Below, in pieces: positions 1 to 13,100 of a stretch of 64,000 nt of DNA; position 1 is the first letter of the stretch, and every line of letters starts with the position of its first letter. Below the pieces are notes generated by a model, which ran no database searches, was not told the origin of the DNA, and saw nothing but the letters and a program-made list of their open reading frames with translations. Source of the DNA: Patiria miniata (taxonomy: Eukaryota > Echinodermata > Asteroidea > Valvatida > Asterinidae); NCBI RefSeq assembly GCF_015706575.1, contig NW_024037054.1:124001-188000 (forward strand). Reading direction: 5' to 3'. The position numbers were made by a program, and so were the translations under genes.

Positions 1-189
1 TATTTCATCTTTCTTGTCCAGAATAACAGCTTGCAAGAATAGAACTACATGTATATGTAATGCTTAATACGAGCTTGGATGATACAAGATGACGGTTAAG
101 ACGAGCACCTTTTGCAGTCTGGTAAGTGCAAATCTATTATTATCTATTTCATCTATTATTATCTATTTCACATCGTCCACTATAAAGTG

Positions 190-425
190 GACGATGGGTG
201 TTTGCAGTTCCCGGGCTATCAGGGGGATTCTTTATGATGGCTCTCGTGCTGCCCGAACGAACAAAGCAGACAAATAGGCCTTTGCGATTCCCGTTCGATC
301 ATGGGGTTTCTTTATGGTGCCGCCCGAACGAAGAAGGCCGACAATGGGTGTTTGTCCCGTGCCATCAAAGGGGAATCTTTACGGCGGCTTTCGCTACGGT
401 CCTGCCTGAATGCAAGCGATCGCGG
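190..425 (+). repeat. Diverged tandem repeat, about 75-bp unit, about 3 copies
   Basis: Each unit has a GTTTGC/CTTTGC start, a central GGGG-TTCTTTATG block, a GCCCGAACGAA block and a GACAA end. The third copy is the most diverged. The three overlapping small reading frames here reflect the repeat and not a gene. Confidence 0.55.
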
Positions 426-744
426 TAGCATGTTCAAGACAGTGATGAATGGTTCTTTATTCTTCTCAATTACCATACAAGTTTTACTGTTACATACTGT
501 CGTGACTACATTTCTTATACATCACAATTTCATGGCGAACATGATTTAACTTTTTGAAGGCAAATTCTTTACAATTTCAACAAGAGCATGTGACCTATGC
601 ATTACTTAGCGACATAAACGATCCATGATGTCGGCAAGTGTGCGAAAATTGCCTGTCGCTTAAGACGAGGTGTCGGATAATACGAGATAATGTCTTAAGT
701 CCAAAGGACTTTGTGTTAACCAGAGTCGACTGTATATCAAATGT

Positions 745-928
745 CAGTTATATAAAACAAACACTGAGTGGCTTTAAATTGTAAAATGGGAGGAATATTA
801 TCGCTCGGTAAAATCAGGACTTTCCAGTTCACTCAGCTTTGCCTCGTGAAATGGAGGAAAAGTCCAGATTTTACCTTGCAATAATATTCTTCCCATTCCA
901 CTCTGAGCCACTCAATATTTGTCTACTA
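745..928. mobile_element. Palindromic MITE (GAGTGGC fold-back family), copy 1
   Basis: The arms are inverted repeats around a short AT/GC centre. They share GGGAGGAATATTATCG and its complement, and GAGTGGC sits near each end. Better-preserved copies are at 31530-31714 and 32410-32590. It is adjacent to the last LARP4 exon, partly overlapping the splice-donor side of the intron. Confidence 0.75.
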
Positions 929-955
929 CTCACACAGTGCATATCAGTTACCTAC

Positions 956-1120
956 CATGATTGGCTTGCCTTGAAAGATTCCAACCTCCTCACGGATATA
1001 TCTGTAAGCCTTCTGTGCATCTGTGTCAGACTCAAACGTGATGTACCAGTTGCTGTTATGTGCAAACTCACAGCTGACAAATTTAGGACAGTTTTCCCCA
1101 GTGAAAAGTGCTTTCACATC
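956..1120 (-). CDS. LARP4: LARP4-like exon, RRM core (codons 233-287)
   Basis: The acceptor is TTTATTCTTAG and the donor ATG|GTAGGT; the exon is 165 bp, phase 0 to phase 0. It encodes the RRM core: [20 protein letters not shown], then AYRYIREEV and FQGKPIM. The next family block (ARIKA...) should begin in an exon to the left of the window; I find none in 1-955. Confidence 0.95.
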
Positions 1121-4100
1121 CTAAGAATAAAACAAATAGTTGAAGGTTAAAACCCCCAAAATATTCCAGAATACATTATCAAATCATCTAACCACAGTAC
1201 TTAGTTAACTCATTCTTCCCACATTCTTCAACAGGTCATCAAACCAACACAACACAGTTTGAGTTGACTGGTAGAGGATGTTGACTACCTTCTTACATGA
1301 AGCAAGTGGAGTACAATAGTAGCTGAATCGTCTTTCACTGAAACACCAGTAATTTACACTACATCACAAACAAACAAATCATGCATTTGCTTGTATTACA
1401 TCTCATATTCAGCTTCCTCACCAAGTGATTAAAAACAGGTAACAAAAGCTAGTAACAACCCCTGATGGCTAATGTTGCATACTAGTACTTGTGAGTCTAG
1501 GAGCTAACCTTGGGTTTTACTACATATAGCAGAAGTAATCGAGTACTCTCCGAGTACCAGCTTGTGGATAAAGCTGCATAATACAGACATTGGACAGTAA
1601 ATACCAAAACAATTAAAGACTTTGGCCAATCTGAAATTAAAGACTTTGGACAATCAGATTCTTGTATGAACTAGGCTTTTAAGACAAAAGCATTTGGAAA
1701 GTACTTGCCAGGTACTTTTCAAGTACTTTTCGAGTACTTCTGAATCAAAAGTTTAATAAAAAAAGTATTTTTATGTATCCAAAGTCCCAAGTGTTTTGTT
1801 TTGTTTCCTAACACTGTCTTCATTTGTTGTCAACTGTCAATGTATCTCTCCCATTGTTCATAACAAACAGCTAAACATTTGGCAGTGAACAAAATACTTG
1901 AAAATACTATTGATCAACTGGGAGGTGGAGTGTGCAGAGATGCCAACATTCAAATTCAAAAAGTGTAATTTTTCCATCAGACACCCGCTGAAAATAAGGG
2001 CGCGCATAACGTAGAGGCAATTTGGTTTTACCGTCCGTACTTCCAACTTACTTTCACGTATTGCCTATGTGTACACTTGGGAAACCAGACTATTATTTAT
2101 TACGCCCAATTGGGCTCTTTTACTTTGAGTGGTGTTGTTTTTGTGCATACACTACATGTCGGCGCTTTTTTATGCGCTAAAAATCGCACACCCAATAGTC
2201 TAATACCAATTCCCATTTTATTAATATGCAGTATGCAAAAACAGGAGTCAAGATACTACATTACAAATCGTGCACACATTATTTTATTCATGTAAAATCT
2301 TGGAAAATCGTAGAAAATCATATGAGGATTGTACAATCGTAATCAGGGTGAATAAATCATATAAATTACGCCTAAATCGTAAATGGTGGCATCTCTGAGT
2401 GCGTGTCTGGTAGTTAGCTACTTTTACTTTGAACTTTCACCAATGAAAGAAATGTGTTTAAGTAATAAAAATATGCAAGATTAATGCCATGTCCTTTCTT
2501 ACAATCACGTTTTATCTTACCGCTTGCTCCCTCCATTTCTGCTAGTTAATTGTTTTTAGGATTGTTCAACATAACAAAATGCAAATTTGAGCATTCGGCT
2601 TATGGAAAGCAGGACACAATGTAACAGGATTCAAACTATGATTAGGTACTGCAGCATTGAACAAACCTCAAGAGGAGTTGCCTGGGAGACTTCTCGTAGG
2701 ATGACAGTACATCTCTTGTGGTTAGGTCGCACCATCTCTCCTTTGTCATCCACTTTAACACAAGATGATTCTGCAACAATAAAAACCTCTAACCAATTAA
2801 AAAAGGTCTATAAGTACTATGGATTGATCTTGTAATAAAGAGTTGTAGATTCACCAAAAAAATATCCCACACATGTCCGAAAATGACAGTGTCATGAGAT
2901 AAAATCAATCTCACAGAGAACATTTTTCATCCATATGACACTAGTGTAATGCCCTTGTCTATGGTCTAACACTCAAGCCAGCTGCCAAGCACCCAGTCTG
3001 TATGTAGATTTGTATTCCAAGTCATCCAACATCAAGTCTAAGTCACCATCCCTAAGTCCGAGCCCTGAAAGTCACACAGTGTGAAATCCAAATCACAAGA
3101 CATACATGTTGTAGAACTCTTGTCTAAGTCAAGGTCAGGAGTCATATACATGTAACTCCATTATGGAAATAGATCTGATGTAAATTAAACCTAGGTTAAT
3201 GGTTGTTAGTACACCATGATGGAAACAAGAGCAGGTTTAACCAAGGATACATATGTTATGGGAAAATTGGACTCCTGGTCGTTTGAGTGAGGGATGGGAT
3301 CTTCAGCATACATGTATGCTTTCCCAGTTAACACATGGGTCGGTGATATGCACTACAAACTCAGTCCATCCAACATGAAATAGGGACATGTAAATCCAAG
3401 GCAGAATACCACCACCATGATGGCTAGGTCATGATTCCCAGAATTCTGTTTGAAACAGACAAATGCTGAAGAATAACATCTGAATGTTTTGATTTTTTTT
3501 TATTAATACAAACTAACTAAATGAAACAACAACATGCATGTAACTGAAACTCAACTGTTTCTATGGTGATAAATAATCACACTAGTACATGTATTTAAGT
3601 TGAGAAGATTCAATATTTCAGTCCCTGTCAAAGTTTTTATAAAACACGGACACTGCAGAAGATCAAATTATGGTCAGACATTAGACATTCATTGATTGTT
3701 TATATTATTTGGTCCCCCCCCCCCCAAAAAGAGAGGTGTATTCTAAGATAATGGCAACTCAAAATTAACCTTGCTATTTGACAAACATGTACTGTACATG
3801 TGCATGTTATATATGTAATGCCAACTTGCTGGTAGCCTTTGCAAACTACTGCACTCAGTATACATATAGGTGTGTAATTGATGTAAGGACAAAGTTGTCC
3901 AATGATGCAACAGGCTCAACACATGAATGGGTTTCATGCATTTAAGGATTCTTCAAGCAACAACTTGTGATTGTGTAAATTAGGTTTGCACTTTAAGAAA
4001 CTACCAACTTTTGGGTCATTTTGTTATCATGGCACGACATCCATGAACTCTTGGATGGTTTATGTTTTATGAGTTCAAATGTCAATGCAGTGATCTCCTA

Positions 4101-7100
4101 AAGAGAAACTGTGCTATGTACAAATGTACCGGTACGTAGAGCCACTAAATGACTTTTCAGCAGAAGCATTAGCATTTATGAGTCAACTTTCTAATTAGCA
4201 ATAACCCCATCCTACGTCAATGCATTTCACTGTTTAGGAGGGGAGGAGGAAGGTGCATGGAGTTTGATATCTCTTTTAGTATGACTGGAATAATCCATCC
4301 ATCCAGTTTGATCACCTTGCATATTATATTGTACAGGTAGTATTCAATTATCAGCTAACAAATTATGAACAGGTGTCCCAGCACTTTCTTCTAATTTCAA
4401 CAGGTAACAATATATTTTCACTTTAACTCTGTCACTGTATCTGGAGGATTAGTATCAAGTTACTAGGGCAAGCTTCTTTCACTGCCAAAACAAAATTATC
4501 CTTTCAAGAATATTCTTAGAAATCACATATGTATGTATACAGCATAAGACTGCTGAAAATAGTAGGGAAACAATGAACAATGGACATTTCTACGCACATT
4601 TAAACAAAGATTTGTTTTACAAGAATTTAATATGAAATGTTATTCATTGGCACAACTCTCTTAAGTGCTTTAATGTTGAAAAGATAAACAGAATCCCAGT
4701 ACTCAAAATGCCTGATTGTAAAAAAATCATTATTATGAAGACTCACCCCTTAAGACCTCAACAATGAGCGGCATATCCTTTGTTAACTTCTTGACAGCAT
4801 TAAAGTTTGCTATTGTAGAAATGGGAACATACTGGTCAGCATCCATCTGGGATTGCAGGTATCTGTCATTGGCCAAGTTTTCCCTGTATATCACAGGAGG
4901 CAAAATTCAATTACATAGTCTTTACACAATTTCTATTCTTCCAAACTGATCATTTGCCACTTACAATCCTATATTAATTCATGCGAATTTTGTGATATGT
5001 GTTCTGTGGTTAGTTATTACACACACACACACACACACGTAAATCAATCAACAACAAAAAGGATGACCATATGCTCAATATAATACTTTTTGTGCATACA
5101 CATGCACACCCCCCCCCCTTGTACATAAACAGCTACACATCTATTTATAAGGCACATGTCCTCCTTCCATATGTTGCTCACTTTGTATACCTACATGTAT
5201 GAAACACACAGCATATGTTGATAGCAAGGCAATGATAATGCCATCATGTACCATGCATAATATGCTCAACACAGGTTTGCACCATACAATTATGAATATT
5301 TGATGGCCATTAATTATGTCAATGGATGTGATCCAATTGGTTTCAGCATAAAACATGCTACCGAGGTTCCCTTGTGCTTACTATCGTCTACTTTTTTTAT
5401 GTTCTATCAGTCTTGCATGACGGTAAACCCTTAGAGATTTACACCAGGATAAAACTGGTCTTGATTGCAGTAATCATCCTGCACTATAATGGAGATGGCA
5501 CCAGTGCCATACAATCTGCAGTATATGTGCCTCAACTACACTCATTTATCATAATGAGAAGATATGGACAACTGACAGGCAAATCTGCCCAAATCTTCAC
5601 GTTATAAATTTAATTGAAGTTCAAATTCTGTTCCTGCATATTTTTTCTTAAACTGAAGAGGAAAACGTTCTTTTCTTTTTAAAAGACAAATGAAAAGTTT
5701 ATGAAATGATTTTATTTCATCACGTGTAGACACCATTAGATCTACATGTACCTTGTACATGTACAATGTAGGTGTACCATGGATACATGACATACATTGT
5801 ATGTCTCTCATTGGTGTGATCTTGTTGTTTTTTTTAGGATTTATAATATATGCTTACATGTATGTGACGTATTTCATCAAAATTTAAGACTAGGATTAGT
5901 CTCATTTTACAAAAAGAATTCACGTACACCAAATACACGTAGTGCATAGAGCATGCAGGACATGGCACACATGAGGCATGTTTAAGGGTTCTCTTCTGGT
6001 ACGGGACATTCATATCCACCTGTTGTTGGACACTGGTGTAGTTGCATAGGAGGGCCTCTCTGCCAAATGAACAAGTGTGAGTATTACCCATGAGTCATGT
6101 CACATGAGTTGTATGAATCCTTAAGGAGTATTCTGCTGGATTCATGGTACAGGGACTTCATTTTACACAATAGATCACGTACCTAGGTTTTTAGGTCTGG
6201 AGCACTGGTGATCAGTTGCATAGGATGGATGTGTATTGCATTACCAACATAGTGAAGACGTTTTCCCCATTATTTTAAGTCCAAATAGAATAATTTACAA
6301 ACTCCATTTTCAACATACATACATACATACATATGTACACGTACCGGTACATGTAGTTAGGTGTAACAGTGCTGTGCACTTCCTTTTTTGGCTATTTTTC
6401 CATCAAAATGTTAATGTACATTTTTGATGGACAAATTGGGGCCAATATATAATTTATTATTATCAGTAGACTAATATACGTATTTAATAATTTACTGATA
6501 TTATCAGTTAGTTTCATTTTAAAAGATAGTTGTTCGTTCTTATTATAATTTCCCTAGTCCTTGCCCTTTTTCAAATATCACACATTTGCAAGTCTGCTTG
6601 TGTTCATTTTGACAAGACACCCCTCTTATTTTTAGGTGTTCAGGCAAAGCCCGAACATCTATTGGAAATTATACAATTTCTTCTTTGTATCTTGTTTATT
6701 ATAATTCCCAGCAAATATTGTCTGCAGCTTTTCTTCCTTATGTTACAATGGATTTTACCTGAAACTTGGAACAAATATTAATCCTGATACCGAGATGTGC
6801 ATACTACTCTGACGTCATAATGACGTTATCAGGTATCAAATTAGATGCAATTTTTGTGCAAAAAAATTACAATATAATCGGTCATGTTCATACTTTGTAA
6901 TCTAATACATAAAAATTGAATTAATGTAACTTTTCAGTGAGGCATGCCAAAAACAAAACAGACATGACATCACAATCCGAGAGGGCATTAAATTTAAAAA
7001 CCATTTGTAAATGTTTTACCAAATTGACCTGACACATATTTGAACCATAATAATTTATTTGGTATTTAAAGTTGAAAATGCGATGTCTTCAGACCAAAAA

Positions 7101-10100
7101 TTATTGGAGGGTGAATTTTAAAATGATTATATTTTCCCCCAACTTGAACTCCATTGCTCTTGAAAAAGTGATTTTTATCATTTTCCGTAAATAATGGTCT
7201 GTTGGTTTCAAACAGACCTTCATATTTTAGACATCCATATGCTGTGAAAGTTACAGTAGGTGAAAAGCAATGCATACACATAAATGTCCATTGAATTCCT
7301 ATATTAGAGGTTTTCCTTCACTTTGCATATTTGTCAATGATGTCAAGATTCATCATTTGCTGAAGATAAATAAACAATGTCTATAATTCTCTCTTCTTCA
7401 ATTCACTGTCAGCAAAATCATATTACAAGCCAGTATGTTGTAGTAACCTGCAAAAGAATTTTTAGGAAAGTTACATGTAGGCCGCCCGCATGTCGACCTT
7501 GGTACAAAACAGATCAGTCAACGACTGATTTTTCAGGATCAAGCTGCACCTGAGCTACGACTGTCTACGACTGACGGGAATATATCAGCTACCAATTTTT
7601 TTTGCGAACTGAGTGTAACTGAGATGATTTTAAGACATGGTCATTTTCAGCGCTAAACAAAATCAACAGCGGTAAGAGCAGAACAATTTTGACATCTGTG
7701 CCCCAACGGATCCGGAATGTGTTCCCGACAGGCTGGAATCAATGGCAGTCAACCTGTGAGAAGTTAGGGCGTCATGCGCGCATCCATGGCCGTGGAAGAT
7801 CGTTTGATTGTTATCAACACACACACCGCCACTTTGAAGAAGTCTCATTCATGATCATGTCTAACCTGCAGAATCATCGTCGCGTCGTGGGTGACGTCAG
7901 CATGCTTGCTATTATTTTGTGTCAAAATGCCCCTTGTTCAAGGAGTTTCACACGATTTCTCAGTTTGTGAGCTGAGCATTACTTTTCTGCTTGGTGCAAA
8001 TGGTTCCGTCACAGCGCAAACAAATAGCAGGTCAACCTGAAGGCACCTTATATGACATCACAATGCAACTTACGCATTAGAGTGTTGTCTGCATTAAAGC
8101 TTCGGCAATGCAAGTTTAATTGCCTTTTGACTTGTACAGCATCTTTGTCTCTCTTCCCAAAATTTTGTTAAAAATTTTTAAAGGTAAACTTTTTAAGAGA
8201 GGAAATACTACAAAATTCTGTACACCTTGATAATTTTAGTATCCTGTGAGAAGTCAATTTTTTTTGCAAGACAAGTACTTCTGATTTTTCTCCCATGGCA
8301 AGGACTATGGTTAATCACATAAACAAACTGACTAACCTTGAGAAATAGTACTCCAACTGGCGTTGTAATAGTTTGCGAAGATCTTCTCCTTTGGGAAGCT
8401 CTTGCTGTGACAGATCATCAGCTGCAAGGGGAGCAATACAGAAGGCTATGTGCAGCATTCATAAAAACTTAATAATTCTGACATAAAATTGGCTTGAGCA
8501 TGGATTAACTATTCACTTTCTTCAGCCCAATGTTCAGTGTTTGTCAAAAAGGTACTTATTGCACTACGATATCAGATTACAAGTATTTATACCTTACCCA
8601 ACATCCAACCCAAAAAGAACAGACCAATTGCCATGCCAGTTGCCACTGACTCTTTTTAGAAACACAGTTCTAATACAAGATCATCAGGAATGACATATTT
8701 TGATCATAAAAGTGAGTTTGTCAAGCACAGAAGAGTCAAGAACATTTGAACCCAGACATCCCCCCCCAAAAAAGGGAAGTTTAACACACATGTGTACATA
8801 ATTATACACTCAACTCGAACTCCCAGAACATTGCTGAGTCTACAAAGTCCATCATCTTGCAAAACACAGAACACATTCTTTGTCATCAACAAAACGTGGA
8901 CATAAAGCCCAGAGAAAGTAAAGGTGTCTATGAAAATCTATGAAAAAACTGCAAGGTGTTTAAATTCGGAGAAGACAAATCACTTTTGAGTCGTATTACC
9001 ATATCCCTAATATATACATGTATTTATAACACCTCACCCACAGATTCTGTATCTTGATTGGCCGAGAGTGTGTCACATGGCATTAGTTATTTTTGCTATA
9101 TCGCTGTGCACGGCCAAAAGTATTGTACCCGTAGCAACCAAAGTACTACACGCATTGTGTGCAAATGCATACAGGTCTGTGCGTTGCGCATTGCGCGTAT
9201 TGTTCCCAAGCGCTAGCGCTACAGAGCTGGGTTCAAACATTTTGTGAAGGGGTAGTTTTGGAAAAGATCAAGTTCATTGTCAGCTAATTTCGTATTCAAA
9301 CAGAAGTAAATTTTAATTGTATTCAGATTAAATTAATCAGTTATCACTTAAAATCAAGTACAATCTGTTGGAAAGATGTTATAAAACAAATATTGACTGC
9401 TCCATGGATCGCTGATCCATGAATAATTCTATTTTCCCTCGGCTTTGCCTCAGGAAAAATAGAATGCTTCATGGATCACCTCGGGAGGTTAGTTTTACTA
9501 CACCAGTTGAAGCAGTCAATATTTGTACAATATATATTGATCAATCCAAGGAAATTAAAATCTAACACTTGATTTTGCAACTTGACTGTCAGATTATTAG
9601 AGTTGGTCACATTGGGACTTGATATGACCTTACTGCAACAGTCCAACCATACTTACATGTGACTAATTGTCCATCTGGTAAATATGGATATTCTGGACCA
9701 CTGATGTATCCATTCTGTATGGAGTATACAGGTGATTCTGGAGATGGTGGGTAGCCTAATGCTGAGAACTTCCCCACATCTCCATTCATCTGGTAAGGAC
9801 CTGCCAATAATCAAGAACAGTTATTTTTCAAATGCTTTAGAAAATCAACATTACAAACATGATTCCACTATACACACAAGTGCCCGCCCATAGGAAAACA
9901 TGCTCTCAATTATTCACAAGACCAAAATATTTTCCATTTAAAATGTCCATTTCCTATTTTGATATAGTTGTAGAATGTCAACATAAAAAGTACCAATATA
10001 TAAACATGTTTCATTTTCATGCCAGAGTATGTGGAGCACTTTAAACTCTAAAAAGTTATGTAAATTTGCTAGAAAGTAAATAATCTTAATTACAATTAAT

Positions 10101-13100
10101 CTTAATCTTAACATACATGTAATCTTAATTACATGTATGTTTGTAAGTTGCAACTGATAAATTCTGTACAAAAAGTTAAGTTCTTTCATTACGTGTTCTC
10201 CCAAATCACCAGTTCTTGTAAATAGAGGAAAGCTGAACTTATTTGTTTATCTTGTTTGTTTTAAAACAACCAGTGGGTTTTTCATTAATTAATATAAATT
10301 TATAAATGAGGAACGTTTAAAAATAAGAATATCTTTGCATAACATCATTAAAAAAAAAAGGTTTTTTTTGAATATTTGTTTTTAATATTTATTCTAACCT
10401 TGTGTGGTCATTGCTGTCTGTGGGGAGGATGCCTGAGAGCTCCTGTTCTCATTGTCATGCCAGTCAGGACTACTGTCAGTTGAGTCCGCAGATGAGGTTA
10501 CAGAATTGGCAAGCTTTGGACTTTGGAAAACCTTGGCATTAGGATTTAGAGTGGTCTTCTTTGGAATAGCCTGTCAAAAAAACAAAAACACAAAAGGTTA
10601 AGTGCGTACATTTATATCATTCTACGAAACCCCTCATTTGAGATAATTCCCAGATATACCACAAGAATTGGATCACAGTGGATAGTTTTGTCAAATGTTC
10701 GACGCAATACATGTAACTACCAAATGATGCACAAAATTCAAAATTATACAACACGGATACAAACAGTGCACAGGCTTAAATTACACATCATTGTTACATG
10801 AAGCTCATTTCCCAAGGAAAACAAAATAATACGCTTCAGAATATTAAGCCAGATTTGTTTCTAAATATTGCTCCTCTTTACACCTTACGGCCTTCTGAAA
10901 TGTTGTACATCTTGACACTAACCTTGTAAATTTTAAGAAGGATGGCCACAGAGTAACAATTTCAATCAATTTACCAAAATTAATTACAACCTTGCATTGA
11001 ACTATACTCAAAATAAATATACAGCTTTTAGAGTGTTTGTGTTCATTTATCAGGGTTAAGAGGCAGGAGAAATGTCAAATTTCCACTTCGGTACATATCG
11101 TTCTCCCCGAATACATACACGTCTACTTGATTAAGTTACCCAACAGCTGACATAACAAATGCCAAGTATGGTTTCATTGGGAAGGTGAATGCGTGTGTCA
11201 GCTACGTGTATCAGTAAAAGTTTCTGTAACTATATTCTTCATTAACCCTAACCTTACCAACTCCATCAAAATCCATCCCCTATTTTGGTGGATTTTGGTG
11301 GATTTTGCCAGTAAAGCCATGTGTACCAATTCCAGAGATGCCAACACTGAATTCAAAAAAAATAGCAGCATCGTCGAGTAGTTCAGGCTGAGGGTTACGG
11401 TGTACGTAGGCTTCCTGAAGCTATATTTCAGTTCTCTATGCGATCTACATTGTATTTTTGAATTTCATCTTTTGACATACCCTCCCCACAAAAATTTTTT
11501 GGTAAAAATCTAAAAATAACAAAAAAAAGTGGGGGGGGACACCAAAAAACCCAAAGATACAGACTGAGTGATGGATTCTGATGGACATGGTCTTCTACCG
11601 GTACATGTACTTAGTAATTCGTCGTGTGCCCGGCAGAAGGGCATATGTGCATATGCCCTTATGCAATAGCGCGTAATGACCAAAATGTTCCCAGCAAAAG
11701 GTCATATGCAGAAAACTGCCTCCATCTTAATCAAATTTAAATGTTTTCGTCATAATGCGCGCGGGGGAACATTGGAACCTTTCAATGCAATTTTCTTGAA
11801 AATGATTTTTGCGTCAGAATGCTCATATGCCCTTCTGCCGGGCACCCAACGAATTTTACTTTAACCCTAACTCCCTACTGTCTTTTACTAAGTACTGGAC
11901 AAAGTCCACCAAAATCCATCAATTACACTGCTTCCAATGCATGCTTTGCTTTAAGCCTCCAGGCCCAAGTCCATCATTCTCCATCAATATATTGTATTTA
12001 GTCAAACCAAGCCCGCAGAATGTCCCCTAAAATCCACCAAAATGGGGGGATGGATTTTGATGGAGTTGGGGAGGTTAGGGCTAACTAAGCAGAAAGTTAG
12101 GGTTCATTGAACAAAACACGACTCGTGGTTGATCACATTGATTCAGATACATGTGTATGTGAAAAGATCATTCATTTTGAACATTACATTATGCAGGGTT
12201 TGACCTTAACTTTGTTTTTCACTAGCCAGCCGGGCTACGAAACAGACTCTTAACTAGCCTGTGGGCATTTTCACTAGCTCGCATGTTTTCTTTTTGTAAA
12301 GTGTCTCATAAACAACAATGTGCAAACATGTAAAACGTGTATCCTGAGGCAATCTTGTCAGTGTTTTTAATAAACAGATCTAATAATTTAACTCTAAACA
12401 GTTCAAAAAAAATTGACAAAAAGTGATACAGGTTTGCTTTCTGAATCTAATGACTTATTTCTTCCTGTCCTTTCATCTTTGCCGTAGCCCAATAGTTTTT
12501 TGACTCGCCAGCCGGGCTACTTAAGGAATAGTTTGACTAGCCCGCCGCTGTTTTGACTAGCATTTGGCTAGCGGGCTACCGCTTAAGTCGAACGCTGCAT
12601 TGTGTCCCTCATGTAGACAAATCCAATGGGAGCCATTTTCTGCAGTGGCACCAGGCTCGCGCGAGTCGTGCTCGGGGAGTACGCACCCACTCTGGGCTCC
12701 TTTGATCAATAGGAATACAAAAATGCGCGTGTGCCTCGTCTTATAGAACGCGTGCAGCACACGCGTGAGCGTGACACCACCTCAATAATTATATCTTCTA
12801 ATTCTGGTCGCCAGATTCCACTATACTTGCAGCCCCTCCCCTCTCAAAAAATAAAAACTACTCAAAATCAATATTGCATAGACTTATAATTTATTCATTC
12901 ATTTATACTTGACAACCAGTTTGATGGCGTAACAATTTCTTTTGCCTAAAGATAACAGAGTATATTTGTTTTGGTACCATACTTTGGGTAAAATAACTTG
13001 GCTGTTACCGGTACGTGTTGAATTATGAAACTAAAAATCAATTTGAAACTATACAACAATCTGATTTGATTTGTTCAAAGATTGTTCATACTCATTTTGA

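Larger units (their letters stand above)
1..955. other. LARP4 intron or distal DNA: tandem GC-rich repeat and a MITE
   Basis: No coding exon is recognisable. From about 190 to 425 there are roughly three diverged copies of a 70-80 bp unit with a shared TTTATGGTGCCGCCCGAACGA-like core. A palindromic element follows near 745-928. The rest looks unremarkable. Confidence 0.5.
4884..8336. other. LARP4 intron
   Basis: Contains an (AC)n microsatellite at about 5020-5038, a poly-C run near 5109-5118, a short CATA repeat at 6318-6333 and ACATGT/GTAC-rich stretches. No exon recognised. Confidence 0.6.
8422..9656. other. LARP4 intron with inverted-repeat elements
   Basis: Most of 9030-9535 is repeat-derived (next two entries). 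The remainder is AT-rich and unremarkable. Confidence 0.6.
11242..12110. mobile_element. Composite of TTAA-bounded and palindromic elements
   Basis: The left end has TTAACCCTAACC followed by AACTCCATCAAAATCCATCC. The right side has the inverted form. The composite encloses the palindromic unit at 11617-11857 and a second TTAACCCTAAC start at 11861. Confidence 0.55.
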
